From Patiria pectinifera (taxonomy: Eukaryota > Echinodermata > Asteroidea > Valvatida > Asterinidae): a DNA stretch of 64,000 nucleotides. The stretch is from assembly GCA_029964075.1 (NCBI GenBank), contig CM057136.1, forward strand, positions 11,656,001-11,720,000. Direction: 5' to 3'. A program made the translations under genes and the position numbers. Positions 22,570 through 36,941 of this stretch are shown in pieces (within the stretch, counting starts at the first letter, position 1; each line of letters begins with the position of its first letter). The notes below the pieces were generated by a model. That model saw nothing but the letters and a program-made list of their open reading frames with translations. It made no database searches and had not been told where the DNA came from.

Positions 22570-24460
22570 TTTCATTATTTTCATACCAGGAAAGCAGACG
22601 TCAAGTCATATGACTGAGCCTACAAGTACATACATACATGTACATCAGGTGTTTTTATTACATGATACGTTTACACAATATAAAAGGAAGTAGGAGTTTT
22701 TGAAGAAACAAAAGACCATTCAGATAATACTGTGCAACAATATTGTGCAGTGTAAAGCACAACAATAAGTTTGTATTTGATTTGTTATCAGGCCCTACAG
22801 TGTAAAAGAATAACCTTATTTCACTTAATTTCTGTAGATTAGCTATCAGAATATCTAATTCATCAAAAAAAAATGCAGGCAAGGGTAGACTGTGTAAGAT
22901 GCAGTCGGTTAGCAACAATTGATTCTAAACACGGCGAGAGATATCCACAGTTTTTACTGGATGGATCCCTGCCTGATATTTGACCTTGAGGTCAGGGTTT
23001 GGAATAGGAATAGCAGGGTTTTTCCATTAAAATTTCAGTGGGTGTAGACCTGCCACACAGGGCCCAGAGAACTGGCCCTGAACTGTACAGTTCAGTACAT
23101 GTCTGTGGCTGTTTTGCGTGGGATGCTAGATTTGACAGTGTCTGTGTACATCCACAGTTCAGTGTGACAAAAGTTCATTATGTGTGGCCTTTACTCCCCA
23201 AACTTCACACAACAAACAGAAGCCATTGAAAATAAAACACAACACAAAACTACCTGAAGGGAACACAATATCCGTACCATTATGTACTGTACATGTACAA
23301 GTGCCCCATGCAGTGCAATATAATTCAGCCGAGGGGCGTACAATACGTACAGGTAGTGTAGAAAGAAAAGAAGAGAGAACTGACATAGTTGTGGTTCGTG
23401 AAGGCCCTTCTACTTCATTAAAATTTGTCTGAGCTATGAAATGTGTTCACCAGGAAGAATAGGATCCCGTCAGAAAAATATGAACTCAGGGTCAGGACAA
23501 ACAAACCCAAAACTTGCCCCAGCGTACAAAGGGCAGAATAGCTGCTGCCTACCAGGAGCCATTGTTAAGCCGTGTTATCCGTTGGCAACTCAACGCACTT
23601 GTTGTATCTATTTTTGGGGGGCAGTTAGTCGCATATTACGGATCACACACGCGGCGGTGATAAATGCTTTTCAATATCGGAGGCTCTCTCGCTCCATGTG
23701 CCAAATAATGGCCCAAAGTGATAAATAACTCCATATTCTACAGGATCGTTGGGGTAGCGGCTGTCACTCAGAAATGTAGTACATTCAGCTTTTGTTTTGG
23801 CACTTTGGTCAGCGCTTTTCAGCGTTATGATCTTTTTTTGTGATTGAAGGGATAGCTCCCCGGTAAAGGAAATAGAAGGGATGATTTTCACATTGCACAA
23901 TTTGCAGATATCATGCCATACATGTAGTTCCATATAGCGTATGGGAAGTCATTACAAAGAAGACAGGTTTCTATTCCACTTCCCAGTACAGACGTGCCCA
24001 GCTCAATAGAAGCTAAGGATGTGACTTTGCGTTTAATTTTGTAAACCTTTAGCAAATATATTAAGAACCGTTTAAATGTATCCATTCACAAAGGCTGATG
24101 CGTGCTCAATTGATAACCATGTCTGCAGACTAGCGTGATTAAATGATAAATCAACAATGGCAGTCATTGAAAAAGTAAAAACTTAACTACGCCCTTACAT
24201 GCCTTCGGCTTGAACACATTGTAGCCATGTCCTTCACAATTCAGCCTCTCGGCTGCGAGTAAGGATGATTTGCCCCCGAATTATATCTATTATAAATTGT
24301 TTTGTGCAGGCTCATTTCATCCAAGTAAAATGGTTTGTAAAATTTATTTAAAAATTCAATTCTAAATAAACCTACTTCATTAACTACATGGTATGCTCGT
24401 ATAGCTGCAATTCATGCCTCACTTGATATTTTTGATCAAGTAAATGTAATAGGTCCCCAG
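22570..24460. other. intronic, no gene recognised
   Basis: Several frames of 60-96 codons on both strands overlap and show no domain. A GTACTGTACATGTACA cluster lies near 23284-23300. A CpG-richer patch at 23540-23780 was examined without a recognisable product. Confidence 0.45.
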
Positions 24461-24833
24461 CACTCCCCTGCTCAATCCAACTTGGTCCAGCACAATTGAA
24501 CATGCCAAGTTGCTGCGTACCAGACAATATAACATGACTTGCCTGCTCAAACCAACCATGGAGGAAGGAACACTGTCCTCCATGATCCAAGATAAATTTT
24601 ACAGAATCCAACTGTGCCTTTTTTTCCTATTTCCTGCTGAATCCAACAGAGTCCAACTTGGCATTATTTACCAGTACCCAACAAAATGTGACTCTGAATG
24701 TTTTTAGTCGCCTGCTGAATCCAACAGATTTCAACAGGAATGTATACAAGGTGTTTGCTGTTCAATCCAACAGGATCCAACAAAAATTGTAAAAGGGTTG
24801 GATCCTGTTGGATTAAGCAGGGTTAGGGTTAAT
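24461..24833. mobile_element. AATCC-word repeat element, AACAG subtype
   Basis: The outer ends are inverted: CCCTGCTCAATCCAAC at 24466-24481 and GTTGGATTAAGCAGGG near 24807-24822, then TTAGGGTTAA. Internally the word AATCCAACAGRRTCCAAC recurs in direct and inverted form. A stretch TTATTTACCAGTACCCAACA is shared with the element at 29.6 kb. Confidence 0.7.
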
Positions 24834-25330
24834 TGAAGGTGGTCTCAGCGCTGTTACCAGTAGTCTTGGAGGTTGTGGTACTCTCCAATTCCTTATCCAC
24901 TTGCATTCTTCGGAAATTGTCATCTACCAAATGGTCATTGTGAATGGTCACCATGCCGGACTGCACACTCTCCATTCCAGGTTACACCAAGGGACCTGAA
25001 ATAGAAAGAGAGCCCTTGTGTGATTATTGACGCATACATTTACTAGTGCCCGCATTGTCCTGCCCATTTTTCTGCTTGGATTACGGATTACTACAGGGCA
25101 TTGTTGTCAGTCCTGTAGGTCCAGCAGAGGCCCAAGACATGCCTCATCAGGTGGTCAGTTGCTGTTCCTGGCTCTCTAGCCTCTATGGTTTTATGCAATA
25201 TCCAATTGACAGGATTGGAAAAGGAAACGATAATAGTAGTGAGCACATACAGTATCTGAAGCAAAACCCAGCTAGTGGACATACTGCAAATATGAAGACC
25301 TAGGCCTATACATGCATGTTTGTAATCTTT
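24834..25330. other. intronic, no feature recognised
   Basis: No gene or repeat identified; ordinary AT-rich intron sequence. Confidence 0.45.
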
Positions 25331-25690
25331 ATTAACCGTAACCTCCCTGAATCCATCAAAATCCATACCCCTGTTTTGGAGAATTTCGGCGTATTCAGGA
25401 TACCTCCATAATAAAAACTGGGGAATTTTGATGGATTGAGGATTATACCAAAATGTAAGCTTAGCCAAGCTGCAGGATTTTGATGGATTTAGGATACCTC
25501 CATATTGAAAACTGGGGGCTTTGATGGATTGAAGATTGTAAGCCCAGCGGTAATGCAAGATTTTGATGGATTTAGGATACCTCCATATTGAGCAAACACT
25601 AAATCCAACATTTTTGGCATGACAATAATTGGTGGATTTTGGCAGATTCAGGATACTTTCTACATGTAGTAAAGATATACCAAAGGGACT
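25331..25690. mobile_element. AATCC-word repeat element, ATCAA subtype, with internal tandem units
   Basis: Starts ATTAACCGTAACCTCCCTG followed by AATCCATCAAAATCC, the same outer layout as the 24.8 and 37.4 kb ends. Inside, blocks of the form TTTTGATGGATTNAGGATACC(TCCAT) repeat about four times with 40-90 bp spacing. The longest open frame of the window (25091-25756, minus) exists only because these units lack stops and is not a gene. Confidence 0.75.
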
Positions 25691-25756
25691 TACAGAATTT
25701 GGAATCTTGAAAGTTGCGATAGTATTCTTCATTTTTATTTGCTGCTGGACAGTCAT

Positions 25757-28337
25757 ATTTTTTTCTGCTTGTCACTTATATTGCAATTAAAGACCTATAA
25801 AGTAACAATCCTATTTTACAGGAGTTTTACAATGTGTAACAATGTGATACAATGTATCAGCACACAGGCACACATGTACATGTATGCATGTAAGTTAAAG
25901 ATAGAACTATTTCCTTATTTAAAGAAATTTCCCACATTTTGTATGGTAAATGTTAAATACAGAAATCAGCCACTAGATTAGCCGTTTGATTGTGCATGAA
26001 GATATTTTTACTAATGTAGATTGGCAGATCACGCAATATATACCTTTTATTTTAATTGTAAAAAAAACCTCACAATTTATAAGCATATTGGGGTTATTGC
26101 ACTTTCAGTTTTATGGCCAAGCCTTGAAGGCGTACAAGTACATGTTTGACTACCAGTACGTTTAAATCCACGCAGCAGACAGACCATTCCAATATGAACG
26201 CAGTACACGAGTACATTTGTACATCTGTGACTTTTACGAAGTTCACACAGACAGTTGCACGTACAAAACCAGGGCACGGAGCAGACTCGATGTCGTCGCA
26301 CAGCTGACGGTGTGTCGTTTTTCGCACGTTCTGCGCTGAAGTCGACTCACTGAAACAGCTGTTCATTTCGTTTTGGTGCAGTAACATTACTGAAAAGGGC
26401 CATAAACTGTCAGATATTTTTTAGCGTCAATTATGACTGTGAATTTATTGATATGGTGCACTTGTTATCAGCACGAAAGAGCATGAAGTATATTGCACTA
26501 ATAAAAAAAAGAAAATGTGTTATTTGTACAAATTTGGATACATACATGTGCAGATTCAATGCATTTTTGGAACGCAAATAAGGACATTTATGAAAGACTT
26601 TATAATTTGGAAACGCCTATATTCCTTAAAGGTGAAAAACAAAATTTATGCAGCATCTGTAGTATCGAGATCGCCAAAGTACATATTTAACACGAAGAAG
26701 GAAAAAGATTATCTGTTAATTTAAAGGTAATGGATCAGACATTAGCAAACATTTTCAAAAGTGAAACTGTCCAAATATCACGAAATACCTACTTGATTGT
26801 AAGTAATAAATAATAGGATCATGCATCCATTCCAGTGAAATCATTGCGCCTAGATTTATATGTTGCCATTTTCGAGAAAAGAGGAATCATCAAACGGAAA
26901 CCTGGCTTGCACACTTCTTTGAAAGAATTTTTTAAAAATGACCAAAATTGTTCATTCTGTATGTGGAATATATTTTTTTTACATTTATAGCCATGAACTT
27001 CCTCCTTTTCAATTATTTTAAGGAGGAAATCACAAGTGCTGCTTGTGCTGTGCCATTCCAACTGGCCATAATATAAAACTGTGAAATACACTCAAGCATG
27101 AATGTGATTTACTTGAGGTACATGTAGGTCTGGTGCACATGATATGAGCACATTTTCTTTATTCTAACTTCCAAGAGAGCCACTGTGCCAAGTTAAAAAC
27201 CTCATCTTCAGGACTTGTCATCCAAGTTGACACCGCATATTATTATGCAGCAGGCATCGGCAAACATTGTCTTGTGGGCTGTACTCATTTGCACCGATCC
27301 AGTCTGGACATGATAGCCCAATCGCGCTCTCCGGGACTCTAATGCACAGTTCTGTAAAAATTTACAGAGTAAAGGGGTACGTGTCGGGTTTAGTGTGTAC
27401 AGATGTAAAATGTAGGTTAAATCATGGGTTGGTGAAATGGAGACGTTCTGCATTTGTTTGAAGTTGAGCACCAGAATTATCATTGGGCCAAATTAGGTGG
27501 AAAGAAGGAGGCCTTGAAATCACAATTTTTTTTATGTCTTTCTCATTGAATTACACTAAAGTGTACTCACAATAGGGGTACAATATATCCCCTTCAATTT
27601 CATGCTGTTAACAGATTTGTACATGAAATGAGAATAAAGGGAAACAATCAACGTTACATATAAATTGTTAAAATTAAATATTGCGGTGGTTGATATATAA
27701 TCCTGCAACAACAGATTTTGATCTGAGACCATCATGTACAGTGTGTCATAGGCCTTGGAAATACAAATGTACATTAAAAAAAAAATACATGATCATTATT
27801 TGTGCTCGACGCGAAAGTAATTCAGTCACGATTTTTCCAAGCATTCCCAGTGCTAGGAAGGCCCAACCCCAAGCGTGTCCTATTGTGCCAAGCATTGAAG
27901 GCCACGTATGAACTGAAGGGCGTTAGCTGTTTGGACCATACAAAAGCCACTTAATCACGCTTCATTGCAGGAGCAGGAAAATATTGATTAGAGAGTTCCA
28001 TTCCCGCAAGTCGTTATGTACTCGATCCAGTGAGTGTCTTCGCTATCAAAGATTTTTACTATTCAGTGCTGTGTTTGAAGAATTACCAACAAGTGAATTG
28101 TGTTTGCGTGTAGGCCTACACACGCTCGTAAATATAATGCATGCATGCATGGATGAGTTGCAGGTAGTTCCCTAAATTCTCTGGGGACAACACATTGAAT
28201 CGGCGTCGATGAATTGGAAGCACTCCTGGTGCAAGATCAGGGATTGAACGTGAAGTGCATATTATATTGCATAACACAGTGGAATGTAATGCATCGTGAG
28301 AGAGTTGCAAAGATCTGTATGGTGTTGAATTGGACCT
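25757..28337. other. intronic, no gene recognised
   Basis: Only short frames without domains. Contains scattered ACATGTACATG words (25872-25892) and an ATGCATGCATGC run near 28138-28150. Confidence 0.45.
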
Positions 28338-28868
28338 TTAGAGGGAAAATACAACATTTGCAAACATCAAAAAATAAAACTACCAAATCATTTTGAAATA
28401 CCTTGCTGGACTGTTAGTGAATGACAGTGTAAAGCATCCTGTAAAATCATGGCACCTGGTATACTGTCATTTTCAAGAAAAGTGGTATTTTTGTATCAAT
28501 TTCCAACGCCGATCGGCCGATCAGCGTTGGAAACAACTGGCTTTTTTTTCAAATACTGGCCCCAATTGACCATCGCACTTGTTTGCAATCGATTACAAAC
28601 CTATGAACGGGTACGAGCCAGCTAGACTGGTTCCCTGACCTTACAATTCCCCAATGTATGTAAACTGCTCTGTAAACTGCTCTTCTTATATGGAGTCAGG
28701 GAACCAGACTACAGGAAAATGATCGTTTTTCGTGGTTTTTATAGCATTTTCGAACCCAAAACCTCAAAAAAGTCAGTGTAACTATATTTGCTATATATAT
28801 TTCCAACCCCCCAATTCCATCCATTTCTGAAAATTACAGCAAAAGCAAATGATGTATATTCCCTTTAA
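28338..28868. mobile_element. TTAA-flanked Kolobok/T2-like MITE, copy 2
   Basis: The left flank is TTAG (28338-28341, one change from TTAA) and the right flank TTAA (28865-28868). The body (28342-28864, 523 bp) starts AGGGAAAATACAACATTTGC and ends GCAAATGATGTATATTCCCT, giving terminal inverted repeats of about 20 bp. The internal stem CTGGTTCCCTGAC / GTCAGGGAACCAG is perfect. Same orientation as copy 1. Confidence 0.85.
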
Positions 28869-29560
28869 AACAAGAAATTTAAAATGTTCTCATTGTTGCT
28901 ACTTCAAACAGTGAGTTCGATCTTGCAAGAAATTCAAAATATTCATGCCATTCCTACAAGTTATTTGAGTGATGTAAAACAGTGAGTACATTTAATTTTG
29001 GCAGGAAACAATAACATTTAATTTTAGATTCTGTGGACAATGATACGATATCCTGAGGTTATTTCCTACCAAGCAGGAAAAAAAATATTCCACTTTGTGA
29101 AACAAAGTGTTGTTTAAAGATGGTGATTAGGGGCCTACATGTAGATCGTGAACTAGAACTTTCGAAAAGTTTGGCCTGTCACAACATTTTGTTCATCACA
29201 AATGCGAGGTGGTTCCCATGTCTGATTTAAAATGCACTGAAGCACATGTAATTGGGGAGGACCTGTTTAATCCTGTGCCATTCAACATTATTACAAGGTG
29301 GTTATTCAAGGCTCTGATCCCCATTCACATAACCTAAACCCAGTAATTGATCCCACTGGGATGTCACAAGAGGGATTATCCATTCTTCTCTGTTTCCCCA
29401 GACCCTCCTCACTTTAAAGGCCTTGCACAAATGGTTCTGAGAAAGGGATTGAGCAGGTGTGGAAGATCAGGTGTTACTCTTTTTAAATGAGGGAAAGCAT
29501 TTACACCTAACTGTTCTGATGATGTCGTCATATTGGTTTATCGAAATCCTACCTCTGAAT
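28869..29560. other. intronic, no feature recognised
   Basis: No gene, RNA or shared repeat identified. Confidence 0.45.
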
Positions 29561-29722
29561 TATTTACCCTGCTAAATCCAACAGGGTCCAACAGTTACTT
29601 CCTGTTCAATCCAACAGAATCCAACTGTGCCTAATTTTTAGTTGTCTGCTGGATCCAACAGAGTCCAATTCGGCGTTATTTATCAGTACCCAACAGAGTC
29701 CGTCTCTGAATATGTGTACAGT
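29561..29722. mobile_element. AATCC-word repeat element, AACAG subtype, short copy
   Basis: TTATTTACCCTGCTAAATCC at the left, then repeated AATCCAACAGRRTCCAAC words, and the stretch ending CAGTACCCAACA as in the 24.5-kb element. About 160 bp, apparently truncated or internally shorter. Confidence 0.65.
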
Positions 29723-32700
29723 ATACCGATACAAAGGTTACTTGTCATATAGATGGTTAACTTAAAGTCAAGTTCAACAAACCTTATAAGACAGGTAACT
29801 AGCCGACCAAGGCTGGCTGCAATAGCAGTGCATTTGCCAGTGTACAGCAGTTGAGCTGGAGATGTCAGTTAATCTAGGGATCATTCGCTCAAGCTGCTGT
29901 AAATTCTGCAGGTGTAAGTTCGATCACAAAAAAAACCTAATTATTAGTCCTTGATTGAATTTGCTCATAAACCGATTCCTCGGTACATTTTAGGGGCCAG
30001 ATCATTTTCAAGGCAGCTTTTACTCCAACCGACAAACAAAAATACCTTTTTCGCAGTTATGTCATATCAACTTGTTCTGCAGCCAATGTCAGTTCCTGGC
30101 AGTGCAAACACCCAAAGGTCACTGCTCAAACTTAGGAAGTTTAACATTTGGTCATCATGTTTACATTTTGGATGTCCAGTCCTGGCGCAGTGCTCTTAAT
30201 TAACTTGGCCGACTCGGGATTGAAATATTGCAAATACTTACAGTGCATTTTGAGATTAGACATATGGACCCTGAAACCGCAAAATGTTTTTTGATTGTTT
30301 AAAAAAACAGCCCTTTCAAAATCACTGGCCTGTGATTTCCTTTACAGTCTGGTCCCTGTTACCAAAAAAAAAATGCTTTCATAAACCTTTGTGTTGACAA
30401 AGTGAAGCATGTATAGTCTGCCAAGATCGGACAAGCCAAAGAAAATAAGTTCTTTAGACATTTGAAACGATTAAGGCTTATGCTTTTCACTTATGCAGTG
30501 TGTCAGCGAAGTTCGGTCAAAGGGGCAGGCCTGTCTGCCAAATGCAAACGGAACAGAAATCTTCACATCAACAGTAAAACAGGAACTGAACAACATTCTG
30601 ACTGCGGGCAATATTGACTTAAATTCATCGGGCACACATTCAGATCTGATAACATTGAAATACAAAATGTACATACACTGTGTACATTCGGCACCACGGC
30701 TCAAACCAATAATGTAGCAGCACACAGCATTGGGTAATGCGATTAACACAACTTAGCAGGATTTTGGAGATCAGCTATTGTAATCAATTGCCAAGGCCAA
30801 ACCACCCTTTGCTATTTGTAGGGGTCACCTTTCATTGTGGGATTTGTGGGTATTCATTTTAGTCATCTCCATACCAACTTTCGAAGGTTGATTACACTAC
30901 AGCCAACCTTCGCTACAGCGCTGCCAGTGTTTGAAATTGAAAGTCAGTGATTGTGACTTTATCGCAAGGAAAGCAAGTTTATTCATTTTACAGTAGATTT
31001 ACTGTTCTGTGTCACAACACTAAGCATGACGTAAACAAAATGGATGGTCTTGTTGTGTACATGTGTATTAATGTCAACCACTGGGTTCATTTTTGAGTTC
31101 ATTTGCTCAACTGATCTAGTTTTGAGGTTTCTCACAAAAGATATCAAGTACATGTATGCTCACCCCCTGTTGCAGGTCCTGCACTTTGGAACCATAAAAA
31201 AAAAATTCATGACTTGTGGGAAGTTTCATATTGGCGATATCCGTGGATACCCCAGGCCTTGGACAATTTCCTGCTGGGTTTATGACCAAGGATTGTATAC
31301 TTCTGCTGCACTGGTTTCAAGTTTTCGATGTTCATGATATTCCTGTTAATTCTTGTTGCAACTTGTCCGAGGATGTTTAATAACACCACCCTCCTAAATC
31401 TAAAGTCTTCACAAAGTAAAAGAAGACGCAGTGTTGTAAACTACATGCATCATATTTGTCTATCATTTCCCAATGATAATAATGAGTATTTATAGAGCTC
31501 TCTAAACAAGATCAAAGTGCATTACCGTGGAAACAACATACACGTACATGTACATGTACACAGACAGAAATAAAAATACATTTAACAATAAAGTTCATAT
31601 CCTTAGTTTGGGTTAAATGTACTCGGGTTGTGAAAACAAATTCCTGACATCTGGATTTTATGAATTTTGTGGTAAATTTCTGACTGGGGAAGTTTAATTT
31701 TAACACGCTTTGGAACCGATCTTTATGCGGAAATTTCCATCGATAAACTATTGCACACGTAAAACTTATTCGCACATGATCTCAAAAGTGCATTAGAGTG
31801 CCATAAATAAACATGAACGGGCACTTCTTACGCACATTCAGATAGCACTAGAGACAGGACAAGATAAGTGTACAAATAATGATACAGAACTCATGAAATG
31901 TGATACCTGCAAGCTTCACACGTTATATGTTGTACATTAATATTTGTATTCATACCGATTCCAGAGTACATGCACATCCATGTTCATATAAATAAAAAAC
32001 AGAAATGAGTTCTTGGCAAATATTTGCAAGGTTGTTTTCCCCAAAGTAGAGCACACCAGAGCCCCACCAAACCCGCAAGTCATGTTCTTTGCGTCAGTCG
32101 GCAGATATTTTTCTAGGATTTCTGGAATGGGAAAATCCATATCGTTCATTGCCTTGCAGTTAAACCAATATTGAAATCATGCGTCTGCATATTGATGTGC
32201 GCAGCCGTCAGATATTTTTGTCCCCCTCAGCCCCTCGCAGCACTGAGTCTGCATAGTACCCCGGGGCCATGCATTTGTAAGTCCTTCACTGTCCTGTGAT
32301 AATACCTGGGCCAATCTGATTTGGGGAAAATACAAATTGAATTTTTGGTGCGTCTCTGTTCCAAATCCTGTCGGTGTGCGTACGGGGGACAGCGCATATT
32401 GTTTTCCAGCGACACAGGATCACACCCATTGGCCTCCGAGACTGCGTCGTTTCTGTTTTCATTACGTGAATTCCTTGCATGTGATGCAGTGCTCCGGGGC
32501 CCCGAAATGAAATTTCTTTCACCAACACTATGATAAATTGCCGGCTCGATCGTGGCAAACATTCTGACGAGTGTTTCTTAATTTAATGGCGCCTTTATCT
32601 ATTACAAGTCCAGGTTTATTAGGCCTTCTTAGCGGCTCACTCTGAACATTTATTATCCTGAGGATCAATATGAACTCACTCCTGCACCAAATTTAAAAAA

Positions 32701-35700
32701 AAATTGAGGCTGTATACAATATTCTTCTATCTGGCAGACTCGTATATCAAGTTGTTTCAAAATTACAAGATAAGGATCAAGAAGATAGAAGATCGGAAAA
32801 AGCCACAGCAGCAAGCTACAATGTTGTGCAGAAGATGACGTCTGTTTTAAATTATGACTGTTTGGACCCCCCTCCCCGGACAACAACATTAGCCCAAAAA
32901 GCTAATCAAATTCTAAATGGAGACACTCACAGAGACGCGGAAACGCATTGAGGTTTGTTTGTATTGAACGCGGCGCAACGTAACTCGTTTGGGTGATAAT
33001 GGTCGTGGTTGTCATGGCAACCATTCAGAATCGTTGGTTTTTTTTGGTGTTTTTTTGAGGTCCGGGAAATCATGATTTGATTACGGATTCCTGTGAATTG
33101 CCCGTGAATCTTTCATCTTCCAAGGAAGCTGGTTTAATTGTATTATTTCTTGATTAAAAGCGGTTTGTAGAGTTAAAGAGAGGCACCTAGTTTTCATGTA
33201 CTCATGTATGTGAGTACTGTGAAAGTTGGCAGACTTTTTGATGTAAAAATCATTCCTTTAGGCTTTAATACTAAATACAGCAACTTTCATAGTCAAAATC
33301 CCTTTTTGAACAATTTAATTTCTACGAAATTATAAAGCAGTTCTAGTTTTTGTACAGTTAACTTAAACACTATATATACTTACATGTAAACACTATGTAC
33401 TGGTATGCAAAATTCTGGCATTGCAATAATTCCCAAATTAACCATGATACATGCACTTGAACAAATAAAAGTGACTTAAATTTGTATCCTGTCATTATTC
33501 TTGTTATATTCATATACCAAATTCCCCTATAAATTTGTAGCCCTACATGTACCGGTACATGTACAGTGTACTTTTCAGGGAAATTTTATTAAGATCTGCT
33601 GTAAACATTAACTTTAGATATGGGGTAGGCTAGTTATAAATTAAATGAACTTATTGTTGCATGTACGTACAATTGTGCAAGAATACTTATTGGTGATTCT
33701 CTTGAAAATCCCAAGGATGCCCGTTGGTATTTGAACAAATAAATACTATTATAGGCACACATACCAACTTGGTGACACAGGTACCATAAAATATGCACTG
33801 GTAGGCCAGTAAAACGGACCTGAACAATAACCCACTTGTGAAAACAAAATGGCTACCCATTCAGTTAATACCTGGCCTCATCTGAACAAAGCCTGTAACT
33901 TGATTCTGTTGACAGGCCACTGGGCCTTTTATTCCAGCGCCAGGCGGAGGACATAATCAGTCACGCTTGGTCTGCCAATTCTCATTTGATATTCACCTTG
34001 AAAGGGAAAATTTATAAAATGAGGCAAACTGAAATTGGGTGGTGTTGTTTCTGTGCACTCTTAGGAGCTCTTGCTAGTAAATAATAGATTTTTGCCCAGG
34101 TTGAATGATTCAGTTACCGGCCAGAGAAGCACAAAGGCGATGTTTTTACGCAGCGTAGCTGAAAGCACATCGTGATACGCATTCTGACCATACATATACA
34201 ATGTTTACAACTGTATGCGTCGTTTTCAAATCAGCCTTTTTTGTACTGTTTGAAAATACGACAAAATTAATGAAATATTAATATTCCCACCAACTTGGTG
34301 TAGGAGATCAATCATGAAGTAGTGTTGAGATGCATAGGTACCGGGGAATTAACGGGTCAAGGTTGAGCATGCCACAGATGGATTCAGCTGGTGCCCAGCA
34401 GCACTAAAGAGGACTTTTAATATCAGGTTATATTAATTTTCAGTGCTCATGAAATCAAATATGCGTTTAATAGTAATGAAGGATGTAGTGGCAGAAAATG
34501 AATTCATTGAAATATAAAATTGTGTAAGATAGTGAACAGGTTACTTGAAAATACAAAAACCAGCGAAATGAAGTGTACATGTAGGTACATGCATGTTTAC
34601 GCACACAAAATGAAGAGCACGAAATACATACACTGAGTAAGTTTTCAGTAGGTCAGTGTGAGTGGATTTTTTCCCCTCTTAATCAGTTTGTTTTATCAAC
34701 AAGTGAGTAGTTTATAAACATTTTTCCCAAAACATTTTTCATTCATGCATGCTACATGTAGTATACATTTATACGAACAAGCATACTGGGCTACATGTAT
34801 ACCTTTGTTGCAGAACTTTGCATATTGAAGCACCATTTCTCACAGTAAATTTTGTAGTACATACGCCAAACGTGTATTACATGGATTGAAACTCGATACT
34901 CGTGGTACGTGTTTAACATGCTTTCAGTCCTACAATGTAGACTTGGCTTATAGAAGTCAAATTTGAACTATATTTTGTAGAAATGCTGACGCAAGATTGG
35001 TTTTTGCTTTGGCCTAGCTAGTGGAATGGCAATGGGTTTGCCATCTGAGTTTAAGACTACGGGTGGATCAGAATTCAACTCGCCATGTAAAGGGACACTC
35101 ACACTGGAGTGCCAATAAAGCAGTGCACTCCGAGAATTATTCGTGATTGAAAGAGGCTATGGGTCCGCCAACAGTCTCTGCAGAGATAATCAAACCCAGG
35201 CAGCGAATGACGGAGCCTGGAACTTCGCGGAGGAGACAGCTTTGAAATATCAGCATGTTTTGCCTCGGTGCCACAATGTTGGATTGATAAAAAATTGATT
35301 TAACCACATTCACAAAGTAGAGGTAAAAGCCCCTACGCGTGTAATAACAATATGGACCTGCACATTAATCTCAACTTACTACTTGAAGTGCCAGACATGT
35401 ACACGTACATCCCATTTATTATTAAACTTCTGTATAAATTGATAATGACTGCAAAGCAGAATAACAAAGTGCTATCAATTTGTAGCAGCACCTTTGTAGT
35501 TGGCACACTCGATCGCTCGTTCCAAAATGTATTTATTTGTTTTTATTATAAAATGTCACTCCACGTTGTGTTTAATTTTTTATGTGACAGTTTCATCCCT
35601 GCAAGCTGCCAAGCTCTTTGTGGAGTACATGTCAAATGTACATGTACATACATGTATGTCTAACATACACAATTTGTCAGTTGAATTACAAATTCCAGAG

Positions 35701-36940
35701 ATCCGATGATTCAACTTTGAACATTCACAGGGAACAACAAAAATGCCATGTGAACCAGCCTAGAAATCATAACACAATTACTCAACAAAAACCCTTGGCG
35801 GACTCCCCTCTCAGAAGATCAACAGGTCATCCATACTCCATTAGATACACCATAGGACAGAGGAGAGTAATGGAGGGGGTGGGTGGCTGTTCAATAATTT
35901 CATTAAGACGTGCATAGTCTTCCTATCAGAAGGAAACCCTCTGGCTAACCGCCAGAGAAAAACAAGCAGTATATGCGAGTGTGTTTTCTTTTTTCTGACA
36001 AGCAAAATTGAAGGTTGCGATACTTTTTGTTTGGCTCACTTGGAACATTTTATTGGGCACAACCCTATCACCGTTTTCAAATGATATGGTAAGAATTAAC
36101 CCATTAGCATTGTTACTACAATCAAACAAATTAGGGGGATTAATTGCCCTCTAGTGGCACGTCAAAGACAGTTGAATTTCTAAATTTAAAACCGTTCATC
36201 AAAAAGTCACCAAATTCTCCCTAGATATCCTTTGGACAACTGCAAATGACTTTGCAAGTTTTCAGAATCATGACATCAGAATGGAAGTTATTGTAGGGAG
36301 AATTTTAAAATGATCAGTTTTCTTTTTTCATCCGTGTCCAATACATGTTATGTCTGTACTTTGTTTCACAAGTAATGATACCCGATACAATATTGACCAA
36401 AGGCTTCCAAATCCTGTGACGTTATCAAACCGGAAGTTAGGTGTTATTAGTACAAACACATATAGGCCGATACATTAATTCTTTGCCTTTTTAATTCTTT
36501 TCAGAATTTCATTGCACTTCACAATGAATATGTATCTTCTCTGAACAAAATCAATATTCAGTTTGGACGTTTCTAATAAGGTCATCGAACCGGAAACTTG
36601 TACATGTACATACATGTACGTGTAAAGGCTGACTTTCATGATTCTTTTTATCCCGTTCTGACAAAAATATTCACAACCTAACTGGGCAATATACAATGAA
36701 ACAGTTGCCTTTCCGATCACCCTGCGTCTGTAACTCAACAAATGCAATAGCTGTAGTTGTATCCTTGATATCAAAGTATACATGTACATGTACGGTAGGT
36801 AGCACTTTTAGGGTGAAAACAGCAGTGCGTGGGCACAAATGGTCAGCGCTTCCTGCGTACCATGACAATTTTGCAGGTAAGCTGACATAGGTACGCCTGT
36901 AGCATATGAACATTAACATGCAAGAAAGAATTTTGCATTG
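29723..36940. other. long intronic stretch without recognised gene
   Basis: Short frames only. At 33544-33563 there is a perfect 20-bp palindrome built from TACATGTACC and its complement. Further TACATGTA clusters lie at 31540-31560, 34575-34595, 35627-35660, 36598-36622 and 36776-36793. A CpG-richer patch at 32227-32562 has frames on both strands with no domain. No second PRKG exon was seen. Confidence 0.45.
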
Positions 36941-36941
36941 G

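Noticed and set aside
25091..25756. Longest open frame of the window (221 codons, minus strand)
   Set aside because: The open frame coincides with the tandem GATTTTGATGGATT units of a repeat element; the peptide is a repeat shadow without a domain.
28225..28260. B-box-like GTTCAATCC on the minus strand
   Set aside because: No A box at suitable distance and no T-arm pairing.
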